A stretch of DNA of 64,000 nucleotides from Oscillospiraceae bacterium (GCA_021199795.1 JAJQHJ010000038.1:80124-144123), one strand, 5' to 3'; counted from the stretch's first letter, positions 8,688-19,308 are shown. The notes: a model not told the origin generated them from the letters alone. Program-made: numbers and translations.

Positions 8688-10769
8688 ATGTCAGATTTAA
8701 TTATAGTAGAGTCGCCCTCGAAGATCCACACAGTCAAGGGAACCTTGGGAAGCGGCTATGATGTGGTTGCATGTGTCGGTCATGTAAGAGACCTCCCCAA
8801 GTCCAAGCTTGGTGTAGACATAGAGCACGGCTTCGAGCCAACCTATGTCGACATCAAAGGCAAGGAGAAAGTCATCGACGACATCAAAAAGCGTGCCAAA
8901 AAGGCTGACCATGTCTATTTTGCAACCGACCCTGACCGTGAGGGTGAAGCAATTTCGTGGCACTTAGCCACCCTCTTAGGCTTCGACCTGAGTGAGAAAA
9001 ACAGAATCACATTCAATGAGATAACAAAAACCGGTGTTGAGGCAGGAATCGCCAAGCCCCGGCAGATAGATATGAATATAGTAAACGCCCAGCAGACAAG
9101 GCGAATACTTGACCGTATAGTCGGCTATAAGCTCTCACCGTTCCTTTGGAGAAAGGTTCGTAAAGGTCTCTCCGCCGGACGTGTCCAGTCTGTCGCCGTT
9201 CGGATGATAGTCGACAGGGAAGAAGAAATAAAGAAGTTCGTTCCCGAGGAATACTGGACAGTGGAGGCAAAGCTCTTAGGCAAGTCTTCAAGAAAGGCGT
9301 TCACAGCCCGCCTGACAGCAGTTGATGGCAAGAAAGCTGAACTGAAAACCAAGGACGAAACCGACGCAGTCCTTTCAAAAATTGATGGCGGCGATTTTGT
9401 CGTAACTGCACTGAGAAAGGGCACACGTTCCAAGGCACCAGCCGCCCCGTTCTCAACTGCTTCACTTCTCCAAGACACTGCACAGCGTTATGGCTTCAGC
9501 TCAAGAAGAACCATGAGTGTAGCCCAGGAGCTTTATGAGGGAGTAGAAATAGAGGGCTTGGGTGCAGTCGGTCTTATCACTTATATGCGTACCGACTCGC
9601 TTAGAATCTCTGACGAGGCGAAAGCATCCGCCAAGCAGTTTATAACAGATAACTTCGGCACTCAGTATCTCCCCGAAAAGCCCCGTAACTACCGTTCCGG
9701 CGGCAACAATGTCCAGGATGCCCATGAAGCAATACGACCCACTATGATTGAGCTCACCCCCGAAAAGGCAAAGCCAAATCTTACAAATGACCAATATAAG
9801 CTCTATAAGCTCATCTGGTCGAGATTCCTAGCTAGCCAGATGGCGGACTGCCTGATGGACACCCAGAGCGTCACTATCGACGTAAACAACTGCACATTCA
9901 AGGCTTCCGGATTTGCTGTCAAGTTCGACGGCTTCACCGTTCTGTACGAGGAATCCAAAGACGACGACTCAGAGAAAATCCCGATTTTAGCAAAAGGCGA
10001 CATTCTCAAAGTCAAGTCCGTTGATGGACTCCAACACTTCACCCAGCCTCCGGCAAGATACACCGAGGCAACTCTCATCAAAGCGTTCAAGGAGTACGGC
10101 ATAGCCCGTCCGTCAACCTATGCCGCAACAATCACAACTATCCTCCAGCGTTCCTATGTCGAACGTGAGGGCAAACAGCTCAAGCCAACCCCTCTTGGAG
10201 AGGTTACAACTGAGCTTATGAAAGACCACTTCGAGGACATAGTAGACGTGGATTTCACCGCCCAGATGGAGTCAAATCTCGACGATATCGAGGTTGGCAA
10301 AGCCGACTGGCGGGAAACCTTGAAAACATTCTACGACGGCTTCGACAAAGACCTACAGCAGGCTGAAAAGGATCTCGACGGCAAACGAGTCAAAGTCCCC
10401 GATGAACCTACAGATCAGATCTGTGAACTCTGCGGCAAGCCGATGGTGATCAAAATCGGCAAATACGGCAAATTCCTTGCATGTTCCGGCTTCCCGGAAT
10501 GCACCAATACAAAGACGATCGTGATAGAAGCCCCCGGCAAGTGCCCCTACTGCGGCAAAAAGCTTCTCCAGAAGAAGACCCAGAAAGGCAAGAAATACTT
10601 CGGCTGTGAGGATAACCCCACCTGCGAATTCATGACCTGGGACACCCCGACAGCTGAAATCTGCCCAAAGTGCGGCTCAACCCTCTTCCAGAAAGGCTCC
10701 GCAAAGACGGGCAAGCTCATCTGCCACCAGAAAAACTGCGACTACGAAAAGGATTTGAGCGGTGAATAA
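8688..10769 (+). CDS. topA: DNA topoisomerase I (type IA)
   Basis: Topoisomerase I, 693 residues, relaxes negative supercoils by cutting one strand through a tyrosine link. The Toprim domain is at the N-terminus (IIVESPSK, ATDPDREGEAI). The active-site tyrosine is Tyr299 in LITYMRTDS. Three C-terminal zinc-ribbon modules follow, each with four Cys: CELCGKP...CSGFPEC, CPYCGKK...CEDNPTC, and CPKCGST...CHQKNC. Length is normal for Gram-positive TopA. It lies 46 bases after dprA, and its last 8 bases overlap the start of trmFO. Confidence 0.97.
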   Translation: MSDLIIVESPSKIHTVKGTLGSGYDVVACVGHVRDLPKSKLGVDIEHGFEPTYVDIKGKEKVIDDIKKRAKKADHVYFATDPDREGEAISWHLATLLGFDLSEKNRITFNEITKTGVEAGIAKPRQIDMNIVNAQQTRRILDRIVGYKLSPFLWRKVRKGLSAGRVQSVAVRMIVDREEEIKKFVPEEYWTVEAKLLGKSSRKAFTARLTAVDGKKAELKTKDETDAVLSKIDGGDFVVTALRKGTRSKAPAAPFSTASLLQDTAQRYGFSSRRTMSVAQELYEGVEIEGLGAVGLITYMRTDSLRISDEAKASAKQFITDNFGTQYLPEKPRNYRSGGNNVQDAHEAIRPTMIELTPEKAKPNLTNDQYKLYKLIWSRFLASQMADCLMDTQSVTIDVNNCTFKASGFAVKFDGFTVLYEESKDDDSEKIPILAKGDILKVKSVDGLQHFTQPPARYTEATLIKAFKEYGIARPSTYAATITTILQRSYVEREGKQLKPTPLGEVTTELMKDHFEDIVDVDFTAQMESNLDDIEVGKADWRETLKTFYDGFDKDLQQAEKDLDGKRVKVPDEPTDQICELCGKPMVIKIGKYGKFLACSGFPECTNTKTIVIEAPGKCPYCGKKLLQKKTQKGKKYFGCEDNPTCEFMTWDTPTAEICPKCGSTLFQKGSAKTGKLICHQKNCDYEKDLSGE

Positions 10770-12087
10770 CGTAACAGTAATAGGTGCCGGACTCGCCGGC
10801 TGTGAAGCTGCATGGACACTCGGCAATATGGGAATTCATGTTAAGCTTTACGATATGAAGCCGGGAAAATTCACACCTGCACATAAATATACTGGACTCT
10901 GCGAACTGGTCTGCTCAAATTCCCTCAAGGCGGAAAGACCGGATTCAGCGGCAGGGCTATTGAAGCTTGAAATGCGCCGCTTAGGCTCAGTTACAATGCC
11001 TGTGGCCGACGAAACCCGGGTTCCTGCGGGAGGAGCTTTGGCAGTCTCAAGAAAAGACTTTTCCGATAAGGTAACTGAAAAGATTCTCGGGCATCAGAAT
11101 ATAGAATTCATTTCAGGCGAGATAACCGAAATTCCCGATGGCTACGTGATAATCGCTACAGGACCGCTTACAAGCGATGCACTGTCAGACAGCATCAAAG
11201 CTCTGATAGGTGAGGATTATCTCTATTTCCACGACGCCGCGGCACCGATAGTGACCCGCGACAGCCTTGACATGTCCAAGGTTTTCGAAGCTTCAAGATA
11301 CGATAAAGGCGAAGCTGACTACCTCAATTGCCCGATGAACAAGGAAGAGTATCTGGCTTTCTATCAGGAGCTCATAAACGCCGAAACCGCACCTCTTCAT
11401 GAGTTTGAAAAGTCTGGCTCGGATAACTACAAAGTCTATGAGGGCTGTATGCCGATTGAAGCACTGGCAAAACGCGGCGAGGACACAATGCGTTTCGGAC
11501 CCTTGAAGCCGGTAGGTCTCATCGACCCAAACACCGGCAGAAGACCCTATGCAGTAGTCCAGTTGAGAAAAGAAAACGTCCAGGGCACAATGTTCAACCT
11601 CGTCGGCTTCCAGACAAACCTTAAGTTCGGCGAGCAGAAGCGGGTATTTTCAATGATTCCGGGACTTAAGGACGCCGAATTCATGCGCTACGGCGTAATG
11701 CATAGAAATACCTACCTGAACTCCCCGATGCTCCTCGACAAGCACTTCTGTCTGAAAAAGGAGCCGAGAATCTACTTTGCCGGTCAGATGACCGGAGTTG
11801 AGGGCTACACCGAATCTGCGGCAAGCGGAATCTATGCCGCAATGAGCCTTGGAAGAAAGCTCTTAGGGCTCCCCGAGATAACTCTTCCAGTGGAAACAAT
11901 GATCGGAGCACTTTCAAATTACGTTGAAACAGGTTCACCCTCCGGCTTCCAGCCTATGGGCGCGAATATGGGAATTCTGCCGGAACTTCCGGATAAGATA
12001 AGGAATAAACAACTGAAATATCAGGCACTTTCCGAACGCGCAATGAACGCTTTGGAACAGGCACTGACCGAGAACAAGGAGGCTTAA
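10762..12087 (+). CDS. trmFO: Folate-dependent tRNA (uracil-5-)-methyltransferase TrmFO
   Basis: TrmFO (441 residues) makes the T54 ribothymidine of tRNA using methylene-tetrahydrofolate and FAD. The N-terminal FAD-binding motif VIGAGLAGCEAAW is intact, followed by CSNSLKAE, a conserved TrmFO segment, and a C-terminal GQMTGVEGYTESAASG flavoprotein motif. The start is GTG at 10762, overlapping the topA stop by 8 bases, which implies translational coupling. This enzyme replaces the SAM-dependent TrmA in most Bacillota, and its place directly after topA is the usual one. Confidence 0.96.
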   Translation: MNNVTVIGAGLAGCEAAWTLGNMGIHVKLYDMKPGKFTPAHKYTGLCELVCSNSLKAERPDSAAGLLKLEMRRLGSVTMPVADETRVPAGGALAVSRKDFSDKVTEKILGHQNIEFISGEITEIPDGYVIIATGPLTSDALSDSIKALIGEDYLYFHDAAAPIVTRDSLDMSKVFEASRYDKGEADYLNCPMNKEEYLAFYQELINAETAPLHEFEKSGSDNYKVYEGCMPIEALAKRGEDTMRFGPLKPVGLIDPNTGRRPYAVVQLRKENVQGTMFNLVGFQTNLKFGEQKRVFSMIPGLKDAEFMRYGVMHRNTYLNSPMLLDKHFCLKKEPRIYFAGQMTGVEGYTESAASGIYAAMSLGRKLLGLPEITLPVETMIGALSNYVETGSPSGFQPMGANMGILPELPDKIRNKQLKYQALSERAMNALEQALTENKEA

Positions 12088-12088
12088 A

Positions 12089-13120
12089 ATGGCTGATAAA
12101 ATTCGTGTAATAGTTGACGCTTTCGGCGGGGATAATGCCCCTCTCGAAGTAATCAAGGGCGCAATCAGGGCGGTAGATGAACTGGGCGTCGACATAACTT
12201 TGGTCGGCGATGAGGAGAAAATCCGCAAGTGTGCCGCAGGTAACCAGCTTGATATATCAAGGATAGCCATTCACCATGCACCTTTAGTCATGGCGGTCGA
12301 AACCGAGCCTACAAAGATTCTCAAGGAATATCAGGAAAGCTCAATGGCAGTCGGACTTAAGATGCTTCACGACGGCGAGGGCGATGCTTTCGTCTCAGGC
12401 GGATCAACCGGAGCTCTCACAGTCGGTGCCACATTCATAGTCAAGCGCATGAAAGGAATCAAGAGGTGCGCTATCGGCATGGTTCTCCCGACCACGAAAC
12501 AGCCATGTATGGTTCTCGACATCGGCGCAAACTCCGAATGCCGCCCCGATATGCTCGTCCAGTTCGCAATAATGGGTTCAGCTTATATGAACAAGCTCCA
12601 GGGAGTTGAGAATCCCCGCACAGCTCTCATAAATATCGGCGCAGAGCCAACCAAGGGCAGAGACCAGGAGGTCGAAACCTACAAACAGCTCGGAAACGCT
12701 CCCGTCAACTTCATAGGAAATATCGAGGCAAGAGAGATTCCTCTTGGCGGTGCAGATGTAGCCATAACAGACGGCTTCTCGGGAAACCTTGTACTTAAAA
12801 CCTATGAAGGCATGGGCAAGCTTATCTCGGCATATGTGAAGGATGTATTCAGCGGTGTAACCGGAAAAATTGCAGGGCTCTTTGTGCTTAAGAGAATCAA
12901 TTCGATGAGAAAGAAGCTTGACTACGCTGAGTATGGCGGAGCACCGCTCTTGGGTGCCGCCAAGCCGGTAATCAAGGCCCACGGCTCGTCGAATGCAACA
13001 GCATTCTATAACGCAATCAGACAAGCAAAGCTGTATATTGAAAACCACGTCACCGAAGAAATCGCAGCAGCTCTTGAAGAGATGAAAGCGAAAACCACTG
13101 AGGAAGTGCAAAATGGATAG
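12089..13120 (+). CDS. plsX: Phosphate acyltransferase PlsX
   Basis: PlsX (343 residues) converts acyl-ACP and phosphate into acyl-phosphate, the first step of phospholipid synthesis in most Gram-positives. Family segments are visible: IIVDAFGGDNAP-like N-terminus (VIVDAFGGDNAPLEVIKGA), SGGSTGALTVG, and DIGANSECRPDMLVQFA. GGAGG lies 7 bases before the ATG. It starts one base after the trmFO stop and overlaps rnc by 8 bases. In Bacillus, fabD, fabG and acpP lie between plsX and rnc; here they are absent. Confidence 0.95.
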   Translation: MADKIRVIVDAFGGDNAPLEVIKGAIRAVDELGVDITLVGDEEKIRKCAAGNQLDISRIAIHHAPLVMAVETEPTKILKEYQESSMAVGLKMLHDGEGDAFVSGGSTGALTVGATFIVKRMKGIKRCAIGMVLPTTKQPCMVLDIGANSECRPDMLVQFAIMGSAYMNKLQGVENPRTALINIGAEPTKGRDQEVETYKQLGNAPVNFIGNIEAREIPLGGADVAITDGFSGNLVLKTYEGMGKLISAYVKDVFSGVTGKIAGLFVLKRINSMRKKLDYAEYGGAPLLGAAKPVIKAHGSSNATAFYNAIRQAKLYIENHVTEEIAAALEEMKAKTTEEVQNG

Positions 13121-13811
13121 ATTAGAAGAATTTGAAGAAAAATTAGGCTATACTTTCAAAGATAAGGATCTGCTGACCGAGGCTCTGACCCATTCGTCAT
13201 ATGCTAACGAATCCCATCACACGAGAAATTCAAACGAACGCCTCGAATTCCTGGGCGATTCCGTTCTGTCGATAGTCGTCTCAGAATACCTCTTTGAAGA
13301 GTGCCAGGACTACCCCGAGGGTGAACTGAGTAAGACCAGGGCTACACTTGTATGCGAGAAATCTCTGGCAAAGTTCGCCGAGCAGATAGACCTGAATGAG
13401 TATATATACCTCGGCAAGGGTGAGCTCTCAAACGGCGGCAAATACCGTCCATCGATAATCTCAGATGCATTCGAGGCGGTTATAGCAGCAGTTTACCTTG
13501 ATGGTGGCTTCGAAGCAGCTAAGAAGTATGTTTTAAGATTTATACCTGAGAATGTCGAGGAAGTAGCCGCCAAGGAGTATGACGACTATAAGACAGTCCT
13601 GCAGGAGATAATCCAGAAGAACCCCGAGGAATCGGTCGAATACGAGCTTGTCTCCGAGTCGGGACCTGCGCACAGAAGAACGTTCACAGTTGATGTCATG
13701 CTCAATTCAAACGTGATAGGAACAGGCACCGCCAGCTCCAAGAAGCGTGCAGAACAGCTTGCCGCAAAGGAAGCCCTTAAGCTTATGGGAGCATTGCCCG
13801 ATGAGCACTGA
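13113..13811 (+). CDS. rnc: Ribonuclease III
   Basis: RNase III, 232 residues, cuts double-stranded RNA and matures rRNA precursors. The signature NERLEFLGDSVL is present near residue 40, with the second acidic cluster SDAFEAVIAAVYLDGG around residue 115. A double-stranded RNA-binding domain forms the C-terminus (DYKTVLQEIIQ to the AEQLAAKEAL segment). It starts within the last codons of plsX and overlaps the following radical SAM gene by 11 bases, so plsX, rnc and the next gene are tightly coupled. Confidence 0.97.
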   Translation: MDRLEEFEEKLGYTFKDKDLLTEALTHSSYANESHHTRNSNERLEFLGDSVLSIVVSEYLFEECQDYPEGELSKTRATLVCEKSLAKFAEQIDLNEYIYLGKGELSNGGKYRPSIISDAFEAVIAAVYLDGGFEAAKKYVLRFIPENVEEVAAKEYDDYKTVLQEIIQKNPEESVEYELVSESGPAHRRTFTVDVMLNSNVIGTGTASSKKRAEQLAAKEALKLMGALPDEH

Positions 13812-14802
13812 CAAAAGAGCAGGCAAACATGCGAATTTAAGCATCTTTGTCCCGCATATCGGTTGCCCGCATAAGTGCTCATTCTGCAACCAGAACACCA
13901 TAACCGGTCAGACCTTTATTCCCCGTGCTCAGGACGTCAAAGACACCTGTGAGAAAGCAATTGCCGACGGGATAGACATGGGTAACACCGAAATCGCATT
14001 TTTCGGCGGAAGCTTCACAGCAGTCCCACTTAACTACATGATAGAGCTTCTTGAGACGGCTAGAAGATATGTGACCAAGGGCTTTCGTGGAATCAGAATC
14101 TCAACAAGACCAGATGCAATAGATGGCAGGATTCTTGAAATCCTCTACAGACACGGAGTAACTACAATTGAGCTCGGTGCTCAGTCGATGTTTGATGATG
14201 TTCTCGAATTAAACGAGCGTGGACACACTTCCCAGGATGTCGTGAACGCTTCAAGATTGATAAAGCAGTACAGCTTCAATCTTGGACTACAGATGATGCT
14301 CGGTTTATATGGCTCCACACTTGAAAAAGACTATGAAACCGCCCTTAAGATAGCAGATTTAGAGCCGAAAGAAGTCCGGATTTACCCGACAGTAGTCCTG
14401 AAAGATACCAGGCTTGGCGAGCTCTACACCGAGGGAAAATATAAAACCTACGAATTGTCCGAAGCAGTTGAGCTTTCGGCTAGACTTCTAGACCTGTTTG
14501 AAAGCAGGGGAATAAACGTCATCAAGCTTGGTCTTCACTCGTCAACCGATGTTGAGGAATCGATGCTGGGAGGAATCTATCACCCGGCATTCCGTGAACT
14601 CTGCGAGAGTGTTCGTGCAAGAAACACCATGGAAAAGCTTATGGGAAACGGTGCATCATATACTTTCACCGTCCGCCCAGACTATCTTTCAAAAGCACTA
14701 GGGCATAAGAAAAGCAACATAGAATATTTCCGTGGGAAAGGCATAGAAGTTACCATCAAGCCGGAGCCATCCCAGACGGAAAATATTCTTATTAAGGAAT
14801 GA
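13801..14802 (+). CDS. Elp3-like radical SAM protein
   Basis: A 333-residue radical SAM enzyme. The iron-sulfur motif is C-x3-C-x2-C (Cys22, Cys26, Cys29 in GCPHKCSFC), followed by the glycine-rich AFFGGSFTAVP and a sequence ending in a radical-SAM C-terminal domain. It lacks the acetyltransferase half of full Elp3. Homologues lie beside rnc and smc in many Clostridia and are usually labelled Elp3-like or simply radical SAM; the substrate is not known to me. ATG at 13801 is chosen because GGGAG lies about 11 bases upstream and the upstream extension merely reads through rnc. Confidence 0.85.
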   Translation: MSTDKRAGKHANLSIFVPHIGCPHKCSFCNQNTITGQTFIPRAQDVKDTCEKAIADGIDMGNTEIAFFGGSFTAVPLNYMIELLETARRYVTKGFRGIRISTRPDAIDGRILEILYRHGVTTIELGAQSMFDDVLELNERGHTSQDVVNASRLIKQYSFNLGLQMMLGLYGSTLEKDYETALKIADLEPKEVRIYPTVVLKDTRLGELYTEGKYKTYELSEAVELSARLLDLFESRGINVIKLGLHSSTDVEESMLGGIYHPAFRELCESVRARNTMEKLMGNGASYTFTVRPDYLSKALGHKKSNIEYFRGKGIEVTIKPEPSQTENILIKE

Positions 14803-14806
14803 TAAC

Positions 14807-17800
14807 GTGTATTTGAAATCTATTGAGCTTCACGGCTTCAAATCCTTTCCCGACAAGGTCAAGCTTGAATTCGGAAAAGGCTTGACAGCCGTTGTAGGTC
14901 CCAACGGAAGCGGAAAAAGCAATATAGGCGATGCCGTCAGATGGGTTTTGGGGGAGCAGTCCTCCAAGACTCTTCGTGGTGGAAAAATGGAGGACGTAAT
15001 TTTCGGCGGAACCGAGAAAAGAAGCCCAATGAGCTTTGCAAGTGTTACATTGAATATATCAAACGAAGACCGCACTCTCGAAATAGATTCCGATGAAGTC
15101 AGCGTCATGCGCCGCCTCTGGAGAAGCGGCGAGAGCGAGTACCTGATAAACGGAGCCCAGGTCAGGCTCAAGGATGTCCTCGAGCTCTTCATGGACACAG
15201 GCTTAGGTCGTGATGGCTATTCGATAATCGGTCAGGGTAAGGTTGCTGACATAGTGAGCTCCAAATCGGGAGATCGCAGAGAAATCTTCGACGAAGCCGC
15301 CGGAATCTCGAAGTTCCGTTATAAAAAAGCTGAATCCGAGCGCAGACTAGCCTCAGCTGAAGAAAATATCCTAAGATTAAAGGACATTCTTTCTGAGCTT
15401 GAGGGCAGGGTAGAGCCCTTGAGAATCCAGTCGGAAAAAGCGAAAAAGTATCTCAAGCTGGCAGATGAAAGAAAGCACCTGGAAATCTCCGTCTGGACAA
15501 ACAGATTAGAAGAGCTTCGGGCGAGCGAAACCGAAACCGGGAATCTACTATTGTCATCGCAGGGCGAATATGAGCACCTGACCAACGAAATCACTCAATG
15601 TGAAGCTGAAATAGAAAACCTTGCCGCAAAGCGCAGACAGTCAGCCGCGGCGGCAGAGGAATACAGAGCCAAAATAGCAGAACTCAACTCCCGCAGTGCA
15701 GAAGCGGCATCAGACATTGCCGTATATAAGAACAACATCATGCACTATCAGGGCGAGATTGAGGAGGCTGAAAGAAAGCGTCAGGAGCTCCTTGATGCCG
15801 AAAAAGAGGTCGAGAAGAGCATTTCCGACAAGCTCGCAGAATCTGACCGAATCAGGCAGGAGCTAGGCAAGCTTAATGATGAAGTATCTTCACTTGAGCA
15901 GGAGCTCACCGGCTTGAATTTAGAAGAAAACGAGCACGAAAGCGATTTGAACTCCTCCCGCGAAAAGCTCAACCGAGCCTATGTAGAGCGTTCTGAGCTC
16001 AAATTTGCGATCGCAAATGCCTTACGTGACAAGAACGATGCCGAAAACGAAATCAAGGACGCTTCAGCCCAGATTGATACCCTTAAACTCCAGATAACCA
16101 AGACCGAAAACGACGAGCAGTCGGCTCTCGACGGCGTTACAGACATCCTCAAGCAGATTTCCGAGCACCAGAACCGCCTGTCCGGCTTCAACATGCTCTA
16201 TCAGAAGAAAACCGAGCAGCAAAAGAAGCTTTCTAACGAGTATAACGACGCCGAACTCAACAAGCGATCTCTTGAATCCCGCAGACAGATGCTCATTGAT
16301 TTGGAGAACAGCATGGAGGGCTTCGCCGGAAGCGTCAAGAGCGTTGTAAAAGCTGGCAAGTCGGGAAGACTTCAGGGCGTCAGGGGAACCGTTTCCCAAC
16401 TCGTTTCGGCAGATGCAAAATACAGTCTCGCGATAGAGACCGCTCTTGGCGGTGCTATGCAGAACGTCGTTGTCTCGAATGAAGAGTCCGCAAAAGCCTG
16501 CATCCGTTACTTGAAGGAAACCAACGGCGGCAGAGCAACATTCCTGCCGATAACATCAGTCAAAGGAAACGTCCTGAATGAACGTGGTCTTGACATGGAA
16601 GAGGGCTTCGTCGCGATGGCTTATGAGCTCCTTGACTGCGACGAGGAATATTCTGGCATCATAAAGTCTCTTCTGGGAAGAACTGCCGTTGCCGAGAACA
16701 TCGACCTTGCGGCAAATATAGCCAAAAAACACGGTTATAGATTCAAGATAGTAACCCTCGACGGTCAGGTCATCAATTCCGGAGGCTCTTTCACAGGAGG
16801 AAGCTCATCAAGGAATTCAGGCGTCCTCTCAAGAAAGAATGAAATCTCAAAGCTTGGCAATCAGCTTGACAAGCTCGAATCCAACCTGTCAAGGCTCAGA
16901 GAAAGGCTACAGACTACCAACGCCGAAGCCGAAAAGCTTGGCTTTGACCTTGATGGTGAGCGGGAGACAATCTCCTCGATGGAGTCAGACAAGATTAGAT
17001 TTGAGACAGAGGCAGAAAGGCTGAGGCTTTCATCTGAACAGCTCAAGGAACGAGTCTCGGATATCGAGAAATCTGTACTCTGGAACAAGAATAAAATTGC
17101 GGCATCTGAAGAAACCAAGTCTTCATCAGAACTCAGACTTGCCGAGCTTGAAGCTGAAATCTCCGTAGTCGAGGGCAAGATAAGTGCCGCCGGTGAGGAA
17201 AGTGCCACACTCAAGAACCGCCGCGAGGAGATTTCAAACAACATTTCTGCAAAGCGTCTTCACGCGACCGAGCTTGCAAAGGACATCGAGGCGGCAAACC
17301 AGTTCATAGAACAGCTTAAGTCCGGCATTGAAAGCTCACGTGCCTCTGCCGGCGAGTATTTTGACAGGAAAGCAGAGCTTGAACGCCAGATTGCATCCGA
17401 GAACGAAAATATTCTTGAGCACGAACGTGAAGCTGCTGAATCAAAGCTTACGGCAGAAAGATACAGTGAACACATCCGTCAGGAAACCGACAGCTCACTT
17501 GAATTTGAACGTCAGGAAAATCAGGCAAGAGCAAAATCTAAAGAGACTTCGTCGCTGAAAGAGTCTGTAATGAGCGAAATATCGAGGCTTTCTGAACGCC
17601 TTGAAACCATCCGCCGCGACAGCTCAGATATAATCGGAAGCCTCTGGGAATCCTATTCGATGACTGCCGAGGAAGCCGCAGCTCAGGCTGAAAAGCTCAC
17701 CGACGTCAATGACGCCAACAAGCACTTAACCGAAATCAGGAACAAGATTCGCGCCTTGGGCTCAGTAAATACCGACGCAGTTGACGAGTATAAGGAGGTA

Positions 17801-18376
17801 TCGGAAAGATATGAGTTCCTCTCTAAGCAGCTTGCCGATGTGACCAAATCGAAAACCGAGCTTGAAAGCCTCATTGACGACCTCACTGTCAACATGAAGA
17901 GAATGTTCTCCGAGAGCTTTGAAAAGATCAATGAAAACTTCAAGCTCACTTTCTCAGAGCTATTCGGAGGAGGACGAGGCGAGCTCATTCTCACTGATCC
18001 CGACAACATTCTTGAATCAGGTATTGAGATAAATGTCGCACCTCCCGGAAAGGTCATCAAGAACCTTTCACTTCTTTCGGGCGGCGAGCAGGCTTTCGTC
18101 GCGATCGCCATCTACTTTGCAATTCTCATGCTTCGCCCGTCGCCGTTCTGTATCCTCGATGAGATAGAAGCGGCACTCGACGACGTGAATGTCACAAAGT
18201 ATGCGCAATACCTCAGACACTTCACTGATACTACGCAATTTATACTTATCACCCACCGTCGCGGCACAATGGAGGAAGCAGATGTCCTCTATGGCGTAAC
18301 CATGCAGGAAAAGGGAGTTTCAAAGCTTCTCAAGATGGATGTAAGCGACGTAAGCTTCAGTGACGAGATTAACTAA
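14807..18376 (+). CDS. smc: Chromosome segregation protein SMC
   Basis: SMC (1189 residues) is the ATPase core of the bacterial condensin that compacts and separates chromosomes. The N-terminal Walker A is VVGPNGSGKSN. Two long coiled-coil stretches rich in Glu, Lys, Leu and Ser flank a hinge near residues 500-680 (GRLQGVRGTVSQLV to GRTAVAENI). The C-terminal head carries the LSLLSGGEQA signature and the Walker B FCILDEIEAALDD. The start is GTG at 14807 with AAGGAAT upstream. ftsY follows 14 bases later, the usual Bacillota order rnc-smc-ftsY. Confidence 0.97.
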   Translation: MYLKSIELHGFKSFPDKVKLEFGKGLTAVVGPNGSGKSNIGDAVRWVLGEQSSKTLRGGKMEDVIFGGTEKRSPMSFASVTLNISNEDRTLEIDSDEVSVMRRLWRSGESEYLINGAQVRLKDVLELFMDTGLGRDGYSIIGQGKVADIVSSKSGDRREIFDEAAGISKFRYKKAESERRLASAEENILRLKDILSELEGRVEPLRIQSEKAKKYLKLADERKHLEISVWTNRLEELRASETETGNLLLSSQGEYEHLTNEITQCEAEIENLAAKRRQSAAAAEEYRAKIAELNSRSAEAASDIAVYKNNIMHYQGEIEEAERKRQELLDAEKEVEKSISDKLAESDRIRQELGKLNDEVSSLEQELTGLNLEENEHESDLNSSREKLNRAYVERSELKFAIANALRDKNDAENEIKDASAQIDTLKLQITKTENDEQSALDGVTDILKQISEHQNRLSGFNMLYQKKTEQQKKLSNEYNDAELNKRSLESRRQMLIDLENSMEGFAGSVKSVVKAGKSGRLQGVRGTVSQLVSADAKYSLAIETALGGAMQNVVVSNEESAKACIRYLKETNGGRATFLPITSVKGNVLNERGLDMEEGFVAMAYELLDCDEEYSGIIKSLLGRTAVAENIDLAANIAKKHGYRFKIVTLDGQVINSGGSFTGGSSSRNSGVLSRKNEISKLGNQLDKLESNLSRLRERLQTTNAEAEKLGFDLDGERETISSMESDKIRFETEAERLRLSSEQLKERVSDIEKSVLWNKNKIAASEETKSSSELRLAELEAEISVVEGKISAAGEESATLKNRREEISNNISAKRLHATELAKDIEAANQFIEQLKSGIESSRASAGEYFDRKAELERQIASENENILEHEREAAESKLTAERYSEHIRQETDSSLEFERQENQARAKSKETSSLKESVMSEISRLSERLETIRRDSSDIIGSLWESYSMTAEEAAAQAEKLTDVNDANKHLTEIRNKIRALGSVNTDAVDEYKEVSERYEFLSKQLADVTKSKTELESLIDDLTVNMKRMFSESFEKINENFKLTFSELFGGGRGELILTDPDNILESGIEINVAPPGKVIKNLSLLSGGEQAFVAIAIYFAILMLRPSPFCILDEIEAALDDVNVTKYAQYLRHFTDTTQFILITHRRGTMEEADVLYGVTMQEKGVSKLLKMDVSDVSFSDEIN

Positions 18377-18390
18377 TAAAGGAGAATAAT

Positions 18391-19308
18391 ATGGGCTTTT
18401 TTGATAAACTGAAAGCAGGACTAACAAAAACCAAATCTGGTCTTATGAGCGGAATCAACAGGCTATTTTCGGGAGGAAACCTAGACGACGACTTCTACGA
18501 CGAACTCGAAGAGCTTCTTATCCTTTCCGATTTAGGAGGCAAGACCTCCGAGGAGATCGTTGAATCCCTCAAAGACAGGGTAAAAGAGAATAAAATCAAA
18601 GACCCAGGCGAAGCGAGACAGGCTCTCAAGGACATAATCACCGAAATGCTAGGAGAAGACGTGCCGCTGAATCTCTCAACCAAGCCGTCGGTAATCCTGG
18701 TAATCGGCGTAAATGGAGCAGGCAAGACCACCACCATTGGCAAGCTCTCGAACCAGCTCAAGAATGAGGGCAAAAAAGTTTTAGTAGCGGCGGCAGACAC
18801 GTTCAGAGCCGCAGCAGTCGACCAACTGGAGGTCTGGTGCAACCGTGCCGGAGTAGATATGATAAAGCACGCTGAGGGAAGTGACCCAGCAGCAGTAGTA
18901 TTTGACGCAATGGACGCCGCCAAGGCAAGAAATGTCGACGTAGTCATAGTCGACACAGCCGGAAGACTTCAGACCAAGAAAAATCTGATGGCGGAGCTCT
19001 CGAAGATTTCAAGAATCGTCCACACCAAGGCTGAGGATTGTGCCCTTGAAGTTCTCATAGCTCTCGATGCCACCACCGGTCAGAACGCTGTAAATCAGGC
19101 AAGAGAATTCAACGAAGCCGCCGATATAACCGGAATAATCCTGACAAAGCTCGACAGCACCGCCAAGGGCGGAATCGTAATTCCGATAGTAAATGAGCTG
19201 AAAGTCCCTGTAAAGCTGGTGACCGTCGGCGAGAAGATTGACGACATCCAGCCGTTTGTTGCAAAGGACTTTGTCGATGCACTCTTTGACGAGGGAGGGG
19301 AGTCATAA
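18391..19308 (+). CDS. ftsY: Signal recognition particle receptor FtsY
   Basis: FtsY (305 residues) is the membrane-associated GTPase that docks SRP-ribosome complexes at the SecYEG translocon. The short N-terminal N domain is followed by the G domain with G1 GVNGAGKTT (around residue 110), [15 protein letters not shown]3 DTAGRLQTK and [10 protein letters not shown]. The acidic A domain of the E. coli protein is missing, as is normal for Gram-positives. AAAGGAG precedes the ATG. The final A of the stop is the first base of the next gene's ATG. Confidence 0.97.
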   Translation: MGFFDKLKAGLTKTKSGLMSGINRLFSGGNLDDDFYDELEELLILSDLGGKTSEEIVESLKDRVKENKIKDPGEARQALKDIITEMLGEDVPLNLSTKPSVILVIGVNGAGKTTTIGKLSNQLKNEGKKVLVAAADTFRAAAVDQLEVWCNRAGVDMIKHAEGSDPAAVVFDAMDAAKARNVDVVIVDTAGRLQTKKNLMAELSKISRIVHTKAEDCALEVLIALDATTGQNAVNQAREFNEAADITGIILTKLDSTAKGGIVIPIVNELKVPVKLVTVGEKIDDIQPFVAKDFVDALFDEGGES

